From Sterolibacterium sp. (lineage in GTDB: Bacteria; Pseudomonadota; Gammaproteobacteria; Burkholderiales; Rhodocyclaceae), in NCBI GenBank assembly GCA_023258955.1, contig JAHFRE010000011.1, forward strand, positions 1 through 41,453: a stretch of 41,453 nt of DNA. Direction: 5' to 3'. The notes beneath the pieces are model-generated. The model did no database searches. It worked only from the letters and a program-made list of their open reading frames with translations, and was not told the DNA's origin. Below are positions 6,664 through 13,066 of this stretch, in pieces. Each line of letters opens with the position of its first letter. Within the stretch, counting starts at the first letter, position 1. The translations under genes were made by a program, and so were the position numbers.

Positions 6664-7002
6664 ATGTTGATCACCCTAATTTTCCACGAACTATTCAGCG
6701 AAGAACTTAAGCAGTGCGAGCTGGGAAACAAAATTCGTTTCTGGTCCGCCCACGACAATGACCTCATTTATGCGTACAGACAAGGAACGTCATTCGGTCA
6801 TGGGAAGGTAGCGACGCTTTTGAAGTCCAACAATTTAGAACTAGCGCGGATCATTGACGAAAGACACCCTGTATGGATGATCGTTGATTCCATTGCAGCC
6901 GGGAAATATTCGTTTTCGGTTCAGGCCGACCTCGATGTCGTAAAACCGTTACCAGCATGGCGAACTGAAGAAAAGTCAGAGGCTAAAGATATAAATCAAT
7001 AA
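6664..7002 (+). CDS. Hypothetical protein, AT-richer accessory gene
   Basis: A 112-residue protein with noticeably lower GC and different codon use than its neighbours, suggesting recent acquisition (a moron-like gene). It sits last in the repressor operon and just before a strong terminator, a typical place for lysogenic-conversion genes. The middle part (SAHDNDLIYAYRQGTSFGHG, then LARIIDERHPVWMIVDS) faintly recalls HIRAN-type beta folds, but I cannot support a family call. ATG at 6664 is chosen; a TTG lies 7 codons upstream. Confidence 0.55.
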   Translation: MLITLIFHELFSEELKQCELGNKIRFWSAHDNDLIYAYRQGTSFGHGKVATLLKSNNLELARIIDERHPVWMIVDSIAAGKYSFSVQADLDVVKPLPAWRTEEKSEAKDINQ

Positions 7003-7020
7003 ATCGTATCAACCAAAAGA

Positions 7021-7043
7021 ACCCGCTTCGGCGGGTTTTTTCT
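7021..7043 (+). terminator. Rho-independent terminator of the repressor operon
   Basis: ACCCGC and GCGGGT pair around a TTCG tetraloop (7021-7036), followed by a run of T to 7041. It ends the cI-like operon before the second operator region. Confidence 0.9.
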
Positions 7044-7084
7044 TGCTCGAATTCTGTCGCATTAAACTCCCCACCGCGCCAATT

Positions 7085-7125
7085 GTTTAGCTACACTTGA
7101 CAATTATAGATTAGTCAGGCTAAAC
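7085..7125. promoter_or_regulatory. Two operator-like sites at 24-bp spacing (OL-like)
   Basis: GTTTAGCTACACTTGAC (7085-7101) and GATTAGTCAGGCTAAAC (7109-7125) repeat the site type and the exact 24-bp spacing of the sites between the divergent repressors. The second is the best palindrome of the five. They flank and overlap the promoter at 7097-7126, so the same repressors should control both early operons. Confidence 0.7.
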
Positions 7126-7126
7126 T
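7097..7126 (+). promoter_or_regulatory. Rightward early promoter (PL-like)
   Basis: TTGACA (7097-7102) and TAAACT (7121-7126) with an 18-base spacer. The arrangement copies the promoter of the Cro-like gene and is embedded in two operator-like sites. It should drive the plus-strand operon from 7168, including the DGR, ParB-like, SSB and possibly integrase genes. Confidence 0.65.
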
Positions 7127-7167
7127 TTTTCCCGTTATCTGGTTTAACACCACTTACGGGAGGCTCC

Positions 7168-7392
7168 ATGGATCACCTCAGCCAGCAGCAGCAAATCGAC
7201 GAAGCCAAGCAGCTCGCCAGGGCTCACGGTCTTTTTTTCTCCGAGAAGAAGGTCGGCACGCATACCAACTATCTGCTGTTTCGCCGCACCAGGACCGGCA
7301 ACGTTTTCCTCGGCAAGCGCTCGTCGCCTACCGGGCTGCGCTGCTTCGTCTCCAAAGCTGCCAGCGTCCGCAGAGCAGGCGACCCATCATGA
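7168..7392 (+). CDS. Small hypothetical protein, first gene of the rightward operon
   Basis: A 74-residue basic protein preceded by a good GGGAGG ribosome site 6 bases before ATG. It starts with a Gln-rich helix (MDHLSQQQQIDEAKQLARAH), then a short beta-like stretch (THTNYLLFRRTRTGNVFLG), ending basic. No named family is recognised. As the first gene after the repressed promoter it may be an early regulatory or host-takeover factor, by position only. Its stop overlaps the next start as ATGA. Confidence 0.6.
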   Translation: MDHLSQQQQIDEAKQLARAHGLFFSEKKVGTHTNYLLFRRTRTGNVFLGKRSSPTGLRCFVSKAASVRRAGDPS

Positions 7393-7544
7393 TCGCCATC
7401 CCCATCATCCCTGGCGTGCTGTATCGCATACGCGGCCTCGGCCACAACATCCTCGTCATCGCCGATCACGGCTGCACGGCATCCATGATCGTTGCGGAAA
7501 TGCTGCTGCCATTATCGACGGGAAGCCTACCATGCGCGGCATAA
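7389..7544 (+). CDS. Very small hypothetical protein
   Basis: A 51-residue reading frame coupled to the upstream gene by an ATGA overlap and overlapping the next gene by 13 bases. The sequence starts MIAIPIIPGVLYRIRGLGHN and continues with ILVIADHGCTASMIVAEMLL. The compact beta pattern and the coupling suggest that it is real. Function is unknown. Confidence 0.55.
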   Translation: MIAIPIIPGVLYRIRGLGHNILVIADHGCTASMIVAEMLLPLSTGSLPCAA

Positions 7545-7843
7545 CTCAAATATCCCTGGTGCTGGCCTCGATCATCCTGCTGTTCGGGTTTTTGCAGACT
7601 CGCGACGAAAACGACCGGCGCGCGGATCTGATCGCGCAATTCGAACGTCTCTGCATTCCGCTGCAGCCCGGCGACCGCGCTGTGGCCGAATGGAAAGACG
7701 GCAAGCTCACTTGCATCACTTTTCAATCCCCAGGCTATGGCATAGCGCCGCGCATCGTGCGCGCCGATCAGCTGGCCTGGTCACCAAGCGCAGAAAAGCC
7801 GCTCTATCGTTTTCCCACCACCACCGAAAAGGAGTCGCAATGA
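7532..7843 (+). CDS. Small protein with N-terminal membrane segment
   Basis: A 103-residue protein with one N-terminal hydrophobic helix (about residues 5-21, ITQISLVLASIILLFGF) and a soluble domain of mixed composition that includes ERLCIPLQPGDRAVAEWKDG. The topology is probably N-in with the domain outside the inner membrane, or a lipid-free signal anchor. Its stop overlaps the ATG of the first DGR target gene (ATGA), so the two are co-translated. That raises the possibility of a functional link with the diversified proteins, but nothing in the sequence proves it. Confidence 0.6.
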   Translation: MRGITQISLVLASIILLFGFLQTRDENDRRADLIAQFERLCIPLQPGDRAVAEWKDGKLTCITFQSPGYGIAPRIVRADQLAWSPSAEKPLYRFPTTTEKESQ

Positions 7844-8643
7844 AATCATCTGTTGAAGAAATCACCCCCCTCATTGGCACCGCCATGGACGGCGGCTATT
7901 ACGCCGGCCGAATCAAGATCCGCGACCAGGTCTATGCCCTGATCGTCGCCCCCAAAGCCGAGGGCGAACTTAACGATACAGCCTGGATCGACGACTACAA
8001 GGACGTGCCCGACGCCAAGTCGTATTGCGATGGCCAAGCCAACACCATGGCCATGGCCGAGGCCGGCAGCAAGCTCGCGCTATGGGCGCTCAACCTCAAC
8101 ATCGTCGGCCATGCCGACTGGTATCTGCCCAGCCAGGACGAGATGGAGATCCTCTACCGCAACCTCAAGCCGACCACGCGCAAAAACGAACAGTGGGGCC
8201 GCTCCGGCATCAACGTTTCCGCCGTCCTACCCACCTATCCCTATACGCCCGAGCTGCCATTGCAGACGTCTGCAGAGCTGTTCCAGGAGGGCAACGCGCA
8301 GGCCTTCGAGGAAGCCTGGTACTGGAGCTCGACGCAGCACGCTTCTGACTCCGACTCTGCCTGGAGTCAGGACTTCCTCTACGGTTACCAGAGCGACTAC
8401 CTCAACTTGGTCGTACCAAGGCAGAGCCCGCGCCGTCCGCAGATCACCCATTTAACCCTTTATCAATTTCTCAGGAGCAACCATGAGCAAAGCCAAAGCG
8501 CAATGGATCAAAGAAAACCTCAAGAAGGGCGAACAGTACGCCGGCATCCTGCTCGGCCAAGACGGCCAGCCCGACCAGCACATCATCCTGCTGCCAGGCG
8601 AGGCCGAGAGCGTCACCTGGAAAGCAGCCCAGGCCTTCGCTAA
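7840..8643 (+). CDS. DGR target protein 1 (DUF1566/Lcl-like), frameshifted in its variable repeat
   Basis: Residues about 90-180 carry a DUF1566-like (Lcl, C-type-lectin-fold) signature with GHADWYLPSQDEMEILYRNL and AWYWSSTQHASDSDSAW. The ribosome site AAAGGAG and an ATGA overlap with the upstream gene fix the start at 7840. In the variable repeat, four extra bases relative to the template shift the frame, so the conserved YQGRARAVRR ending is lost. Translation instead runs about 63 codons further, into target gene 2, ending at 8643. Without the shift it would stop at 8455, giving about 204 residues. The current long product is probably non-functional, or a decayed version, but another round of retrohoming could restore the frame. 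Confidence 0.8.
   Translation: MKSSVEEITPLIGTAMDGGYYAGRIKIRDQVYALIVAPKAEGELNDTAWIDDYKDVPDAKSYCDGQANTMAMAEAGSKLALWALNLNIVGHADWYLPSQDEMEILYRNLKPTTRKNEQWGRSGINVSAVLPTYPYTPELPLQTSAELFQEGNAQAFEEAWYWSSTQHASDSDSAWSQDFLYGYQSDYLNLVVPRQSPRRPQITHLTLYQFLRSNHEQSQSAMDQRKPQEGRTVRRHPARPRRPARPAHHPAARRGRERHLESSPGLR
8331..8443 (+). repeat. Variable repeat 1 (VR1)
   Basis: Aligns with the template repeat over its full length. It carries 13 changes at template adenines up to the fourth AAC of the template's last AAC run, then differs irregularly: a net 4-base insertion and one T-to-G change (AACTTGGTCG where the template has AAGTCT) before the identical 3' 30 bases. Three more bases match upstream than in the other copies. 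Confidence 0.9.
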
Positions 8644-8857
8644 GAAATCAGGCGGAGAACTGCCCACCAGGCGCGAACAGTCGCTGCTGTTCGCCAATCT
8701 CAAGGACGAATTCCAGCCGCGCTGGTACTGGTCTGGCGAGCAGCACGCTTCTTTCTCCGACTGTGCCTGGCGTCAGTACTTCGACGACGGTTACCAGGGC
8801 TACGACTACAAGTCTTACCAAGGCAGAGCCCGCGCCGTCCGCAGACTGCCCATTTAG
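8483..8857 (+). CDS. DGR target protein 2 (DUF1566-like)
   Basis: A 124-residue protein, essentially a short lead plus the lectin-like variable domain. The conserved part begins HIILLPGEAESVTWKAAQAF, then GGELPTRREQ, FQPRWYW and the variable repeat with SYQGRARAVRRLPI at the C-terminus. The variable positions correspond to template AAC, AAT and TAT codons, now Phe, Cys, Arg, Tyr, Asp and Gly, the residues expected in a DGR ligand-binding surface. AGGAG sits 6 bases before the ATG. No signal peptide or membrane segment is seen, so a cytoplasmic or virion-associated protein is possible. It overlaps the frameshifted extension of target 1 in another frame. Confidence 0.88.
   Translation: MSKAKAQWIKENLKKGEQYAGILLGQDGQPDQHIILLPGEAESVTWKAAQAFAKKSGGELPTRREQSLLFANLKDEFQPRWYWSGEQHASFSDCAWRQYFDDGYQGYDYKSYQGRARAVRRLPI
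8740..8845 (+). repeat. Variable repeat 2 (VR2)
   Basis: 106 bases, the same length as the template repeat. Fourteen differences, all at template adenines (to T, G or C), and none at other bases. The first 13 bases and the last 30 or so, which contain several adenines, are unchanged; the 3' block is the expected initiation-of-mutagenic-homing region. Confidence 0.95.
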
Positions 8858-8890
8858 CCTTTCATCCCTTTAACCATTTCAGGAGCGGCA

Positions 8891-9355
8891 ATGATCTCCC
8901 AATCCATCACCCTTGACTCACTCAAATCCGACTTGGGCGGACTCATTCTCAAGTTCGCCGATTTCGAAGCCAAACATCAGCAGCGCGTCATCACCACCGC
9001 AGTCGGTGAAATCAAGCTGAACTCCGGCGAAGAATACGTCGGCCTGATCGTCAGTGCAGACGCCTGCAAAAATCACCACATCATCTTGCTGCCTGGCGAA
9101 CGCAACGACATCAACTGGAAAGATGCCAATGCCTGGGCGGAAAGCATTGGCGGCGAGCTGCCCGATCGCTGCGAAGGCGCCTTGCTGTTCGCCACCATGA
9201 AGGATCGTTTCCAGCCTGAGTGGTACTGGACCCGTGAGCAGCACGCTTCTTACTCCGACTATGCCTGGTATCAGTACTTCCTCGACGGTCACCAGTACCT
9301 CAGCTACGAGTCTTACCAAGGCAGAGCCCGCGCCGTCCGCAGAGTAGCCATTTAG
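8891..9355 (+). CDS. DGR target protein 3 (DUF1566-like)
   Basis: A 154-residue paralogue of target 2 with about 35 extra N-terminal residues containing a helix (LDSLKSDLGGLILKFADFEA). Shared blocks are HHIILLPGERNDINWKDANA, GGELPDRCEGALLFATMKD, FQPEWYW and the C-terminal SYQGRARAVRRVAI. Variable positions are Tyr, Leu, Asp, His, Ser and Glu. AGGAG is 5 bases before the ATG. The two paralogues lie in tandem and each ends in its own variable repeat, so one RT and template can diversify both. No secretion signal is seen. Binding-protein function is inferred from the fold family. Confidence 0.88.
   Translation: MISQSITLDSLKSDLGGLILKFADFEAKHQQRVITTAVGEIKLNSGEEYVGLIVSADACKNHHIILLPGERNDINWKDANAWAESIGGELPDRCEGALLFATMKDRFQPEWYWTREQHASYSDYAWYQYFLDGHQYLSYESYQGRARAVRRVAI
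9238..9343 (+). repeat. Variable repeat 3 (VR3)
   Basis: 106 bases. Thirteen differences from the template, all at template adenines, none elsewhere. The 5' anchor and the 3' 30-base block are identical to the template and to VR2. Confidence 0.95.
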
Positions 9356-9390
9356 CCCTTCATCCCTTTACCCATTAAGTTTTCATCAGC

Positions 9391-9744
9391 ATGGCCCTTA
9401 CCCACCAATTGCCGATATACAAGGTTGCCTACGATCTGCTCGACGTCATCACGGATCTCGCCAAGAACATGCCGCGCGATTTCAAGCAAAGCATCGGCGG
9501 CACACTCCGCGATGAATGCGTCAAGATCGTGGTCCTGATCTTCAGGGCCAATTGCGCCAACGACAAGGCACCGCACTTGACCGCCTTGATCGAGCGACTG
9601 CAGGTCACCGAGCTGCTGATTCGCCTGTCGCGGGATAAGCACTGGATCTCGACCGGCCAGTACGCCAGGACGATCGAACTGACCAACAGCATCGGCAAAC
9701 AAGCAGGTGGGTGGCGCCGATCCGCAGCATCGCCTGTTGCATGA
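9391..9744 (+). CDS. avd: Accessory variability determinant (Avd)
   Basis: A 117-residue helical protein matching the Avd family: pentameric four-helix-bundle proteins, related to 23S rRNA intervening-sequence proteins, that bind DGR reverse transcriptase and template RNA. Typical marks are an N-terminal LPIYKVAYDLLDVITDLAKN, the FKQSIGGTLRDECVKIVVLI helix, and the closing SIGKQAGGWRRS. It is basic, as needed for RNA binding. It lies between the last target gene and the template repeat, the usual DGR position. Its TGA overlaps an in-frame ATG (9741) of the reverse transcriptase reading frame as ATGA. Confidence 0.9.
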   Translation: MALTHQLPIYKVAYDLLDVITDLAKNMPRDFKQSIGGTLRDECVKIVVLIFRANCANDKAPHLTALIERLQVTELLIRLSRDKHWISTGQYARTIELTNSIGKQAGGWRRSAASPVA

Positions 9745-11153
9745 TGGTCATGGCCACTATGCCCGCGCGATATCTTGATCTGGTCATGCCGCTGGCCCAC
9801 GAGGCCACCGCTATGCGCATCACGGAAACCGCAGGCAGCCGCTTGGCCAGGTCCGGCGCAGTTTCCATGCTGATCGGTGAAGACCTTCGGCAGGGCGACG
9901 TGGATTGCATGAATGGACGCAGCACGCTTCTAACTCCGACTATGCCTGGAATCAGAACTTCAACAACGGTAACCAGAACAACAACAACAAGTCTTACCAA
10001 GGCAGAGCCCGCGCCGTCCGCAGACCAACCCGAGCACCACCATGCTGATTTTTCATTCGAGGAGCTGGTGCAAGCCTACCTCGATTGCCGCCAGACCAAG
10101 CGCAACAAGCCATCTGCCGTCGCCTTCGAGCAGGACCTGGAGCGCAACCTGTGCCAGCTGCGGGACGAACTCCAGGACGGCAGTTATCGCCCAGGGCGCT
10201 CGATCTGCTTCGTCATCACCAGGCCGAAGCCGCGCGAAGTCTGGGCAGCCGAGTTCCGCGACCGGGTTGTCCACCACCTGCTTTACAACCACATCGCGCC
10301 ACGCTTCTACGCCTCGTTCATCGCCGACAGTTGCGCCTGCATCCCAGGGCGCGGCACGATGTATGGTGCCAAGCGCCTGGAAGCGAAGATCCGCAGCGTC
10401 ACTCAGAACTGGAGCCGGCCGGCGCATTACCTGAAGCTCGACCTGGTCAACTTCTTCGTCAGCATCGACAAGCGGATCGTCTTCAAGCAGCTGGCCAGGC
10501 GTATCACCGAGCCCTGGTGGCTGGATCTGGCCGGCACGATCCTGTTTCACGATCCGCGCCAGAATTTTGAGCTGCGCGGATCGCAGGCCGAGCTCGACCT
10601 GGTGCCAGCGCACAAGCGCCTGACCAACCAGCCAGCGCACCTGGGCCTGCCGATTGGCAATCTCAGCTCACAATTCTTTGCCAACGTCCTCCTGGATGAC
10701 CTGGATCAGCACTGCAAGCACCAGCTGCGGGCCAGGCACTACATCCGCTATGTCGACGACTTCATTCTGCTGCATGAATCGGCGCAGTGGCTGAACGCAG
10801 CGCATGTCGACATCGAGGCCTGGCTGCCGGCAAATCTGGGAGTCAAGCTCAACCCGTCCAAGACGATCCTGCAGCCCGTGGATCGCGGCGTCGATTTCGT
10901 TGGCCAGGTCATCAAGCCTTGGTACCGAACAACGCGCCGGCGCACGTTCAATGAAGCCTTGAGCCGTTCGGCATCGATTGACGCCAGCGAACTTTTCGAG
11001 GCCGCCAACAGTTATTTCGGCTTGCTACGCCAGGCCAGCCACAGCCATACCGACCGCGCCCATCTGGCGAACGTCCTGCGCAAGCGCGGCCATTGCATCA
11101 ACGGCAATTTGACCAAGACCTATCGACACATTTACCCAGGAGATCACTCATGA
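9741..11153 (+). CDS. DGR reverse transcriptase
   Basis: Conserved domains from about 10056 onward identify a DGR-type reverse transcriptase: an N-terminal FSFEELVQAYLD helix, KLDLVNFFVSIDK (RT motif with the first catalytic Asp), LGLPIGNLSSQFFANVLLDD (the SQ variant of motif 4 that marks DGR enzymes), YVDD at 10749-10760 and a later VDFVGQVI. It makes adenine-mutagenised cDNA from template RNA with Avd. The start is uncertain. No ATG in frame lies between the template repeat and the RT core; the nearest are a GTG at 10068 (inside the first helix) and ATGs at 9909, 9870 and 9810. ATG 9741 is chosen for its ATGA coupling to avd, which means the template repeat is translated as part of a Thr-rich leader. 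Confidence 0.9.
   Translation: MMVMATMPARYLDLVMPLAHEATAMRITETAGSRLARSGAVSMLIGEDLRQGDVDCMNGRSTLLTPTMPGIRTSTTVTRTTTTSLTKAEPAPSADQPEHHHADFSFEELVQAYLDCRQTKRNKPSAVAFEQDLERNLCQLRDELQDGSYRPGRSICFVITRPKPREVWAAEFRDRVVHHLLYNHIAPRFYASFIADSCACIPGRGTMYGAKRLEAKIRSVTQNWSRPAHYLKLDLVNFFVSIDKRIVFKQLARRITEPWWLDLAGTILFHDPRQNFELRGSQAELDLVPAHKRLTNQPAHLGLPIGNLSSQFFANVLLDDLDQHCKHQLRARHYIRYVDDFILLHESAQWLNAAHVDIEAWLPANLGVKLNPSKTILQPVDRGVDFVGQVIKPWYRTTRRRTFNEALSRSASIDASELFEAANSYFGLLRQASHSHTDRAHLANVLRKRGHCINGNLTKTYRHIYPGDHS
9916..10024 (+). repeat. DGR template repeat (TR)
   Basis: The core (9919-10024, 106 bases) is the AAC/AAT-rich master copy of the three variable repeats. Read in the target frame it encodes nine Asn codons in AAC form plus AAT, TAT and CAG. 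The stretch 9932-9991 has 26 adenines. Its 3' 30 bases are identical in all copies. It should be transcribed as part of a structured RNA upstream of the RT core, the source of mutagenic cDNA. Confidence 0.95.
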
Positions 11154-13066
11154 ATGCACCCTTACCACCCGGAGCCGCAGCAATGGCCTGCCTTCGAATC
11201 AGCGAAATCATTCCTTCGCACAGCAACCCACGCAAGCATTTCGACGATGACTACATTGCCGAACTGGCTGAATCCATCAAGAGCCACGGCGTCATCCAGC
11301 CGATCACCGTGCGCCCGATTCCTGAAAACGTATTGGCGTGCTTCAAACGCAACAATCACACCAAGCCGATCATCCTCGCCCATCCGCCGATCTATGAGAT
11401 CGTCGTCGGCGAGTGCCGCTGGCGTGCGGCCAAGCTGGCCGGCCTCGTCGATATTCCCGGCTTCTGGCGCGAGCTCGACGACAAGCAGGTACTGGAGATC
11501 CAGGTCATTGAGAACCTGCAGCGTCGCGACGTGCATCCGATCGAGGAAGCCGAAGGCTATGAACGGCTGATGCACGATCACGGCTACAAGGCCGAGGAAA
11601 TCGCCGCCAAGATCGGCAAGAGCCGCGCCTATGTCTATGCCCGCTTGAAACTCACAGCCCTGGGAAACCTGGCGCGCGAGGCCTTCTATGCAGGAAAGCT
11701 CGATGCTTCCACGGCGCTGCTGATCGCGCGCATCCCTGGTGACAAATTACAGAAGAAGGCAATCGACAAGGTGACCAATGGATACGACGGCAATTCGTTA
11801 AGTTATCGCGACACGAAATACTATATTCACAACGAGTTCACCATCAGCCTCAAGCAGGCCACGTTCAGCCCCGCCGACGCCATGCTGCTGCCAGTAGCCG
11901 GCAGCTGCACCGATTGCCCGAAGCGCAGCGGCAATTCCCCCGAGATCTGCGCCGATCTCGACGACGCAGACGTCTGCACCGACACAAGCTGCTTCGAGCA
12001 GAAACGCATGGCGCGGCGCGATCAGTTGATCGCAAATGCCGAGAAACGCAAGATCCCAGTATTGATCGGCGATGCCGGCCGCGATGCCTTCCATAGCGGT
12101 GATTACGTCGAACTGGACGATGTCGCCGAGGGAGACGACCAGGACCGCACCTACCGCGAGATTCTTGGCGATAAGGCACCCGTGAGCGCATTGATTGAGT
12201 TCGGCTTTGGCGAACATCACAAGCGCATTTTTGAGGTAGCCGAAGCCACCGCGATCGAGAAGGCGTTGAAGAAAGCAGGCTGGAAGGCCGCAGAAAATTC
12301 GGACGGAACCAATCAGAACTCCATCAGTGGCGACGACGATCGGCGTGCCAGGTTGAATGCCGAAGCAACCGAGCGCGAAGCAAAACGGGAAGCAGTTGAG
12401 GCTGAAAATGAATACCGCAAGGCTCTTTCAACTGCGGTGATCGGGCGAATCAAGACCCAGGCCAACGAGGGCGCCATCTCACTCAACACCGACGAACTTC
12501 TCGCCCTGATGGCTGCAGCCTGGCTGCGCTTCGACTTCACTTTCAACGATGAACTGGATGTCGGACGCCTGGGGCGCTTCGGCATTACGGTGCCCGTCGA
12601 GCCACTGGCAGAAGGACAGGATGATTACGATGATGGCGAGCAACTCGAAAAGGTTGCCGCGCTCGTCATCAAGTGGCCAGTCGGCACAGCGCTGGCCTTC
12701 CTGTTCGACGTCATGACCAGCGAGGAAACCAACTGCAATATTTGGAACTTCGATCCTGCAGTCGATCTTCCCCACACGCTGCTTGCCCTCGCTAAGCTCG
12801 TCGGTTTCGACCCCGAGACGCTGCGAAATTCGGCAAAACCGGCTTCTACCCCTTCGCCTGCTGCGCAAGCGGAGGGTAAGGCGCCAACTGAAGCTGCGCC
12901 GGCGAAATCGGAAAGCCCGAAGAAGTCGGCGGCGAAAAAATCAAAGGCCAAGTCAAAAGCAGATCCAGCGCCGGCTGCGCCGGCGAACGAACCGGCTGCG
13001 CCGGTTAAAACCGCCGAGCCGACAGAGCGGATGCCTTGGCCATTCCCGACGGGAGCAACGGCATGA
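11150..13066 (+). CDS. ParB-like nuclease/partition-domain protein
   Basis: A 638-residue protein. The N-terminal third is a ParB/Spo0J domain: NPRKHFDDDYIAELAESIKS, the GECRWRAAKLAGL box (CTPase/ParB box II), and VIENLQRRDVHPIEEAEGY, followed by a KorB/ParB HTH region (AEEIAAKIGKSRAYVYARLKL). A cysteine cluster (CTDCPKRSGN, then CTDTSCFEQKR, about residues 255-300) suggests a metal site like that of PRTRC-system ParB proteins. The C-terminus is Lys/Ala/Pro-rich. AGGAG and an ATGA overlap with the RT stop fix the start. No ParA is nearby and the phage integrates, so a role in DNA metabolism or gene regulation is more likely than plasmid partition. That is inference. Confidence 0.85.
   Translation: MNAPLPPGAAAMACLRISEIIPSHSNPRKHFDDDYIAELAESIKSHGVIQPITVRPIPENVLACFKRNNHTKPIILAHPPIYEIVVGECRWRAAKLAGLVDIPGFWRELDDKQVLEIQVIENLQRRDVHPIEEAEGYERLMHDHGYKAEEIAAKIGKSRAYVYARLKLTALGNLAREAFYAGKLDASTALLIARIPGDKLQKKAIDKVTNGYDGNSLSYRDTKYYIHNEFTISLKQATFSPADAMLLPVAGSCTDCPKRSGNSPEICADLDDADVCTDTSCFEQKRMARRDQLIANAEKRKIPVLIGDAGRDAFHSGDYVELDDVAEGDDQDRTYREILGDKAPVSALIEFGFGEHHKRIFEVAEATAIEKALKKAGWKAAENSDGTNQNSISGDDDRRARLNAEATEREAKREAVEAENEYRKALSTAVIGRIKTQANEGAISLNTDELLALMAAAWLRFDFTFNDELDVGRLGRFGITVPVEPLAEGQDDYDDGEQLEKVAALVIKWPVGTALAFLFDVMTSEETNCNIWNFDPAVDLPHTLLALAKLVGFDPETLRNSAKPASTPSPAAQAEGKAPTEAAPAKSESPKKSAAKKSKAKSKADPAPAAPANEPAAPVKTAEPTERMPWPFPTGATA

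Larger units (their letters stand above)
7840..11153 (+). other. Diversity-generating retroelement (DGR) cassette
   Basis: The order is target 1, target 2, target 3, avd, template repeat, reverse transcriptase, all on the plus strand, the same order as in Bordetella phage BPP-1 except for the number of targets. Variable repeats end each target gene; the template repeat precedes the RT core. In targets 2 and 3 every difference from the template is at a template adenine. Established DGRs copy template RNA into adenine-mutagenised cDNA and replace the variable repeat with it. The cassette lies in the early rightward operon, not in the tail module. Confidence 0.95.

Noticed and set aside
10042-10434. 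An independent gene starting at the ATG 10042 after the template repeat
   Set aside because: It is out of frame with the RT, Ser/Arg-rich and without recognisable domains; the RT core lies in the other frame.
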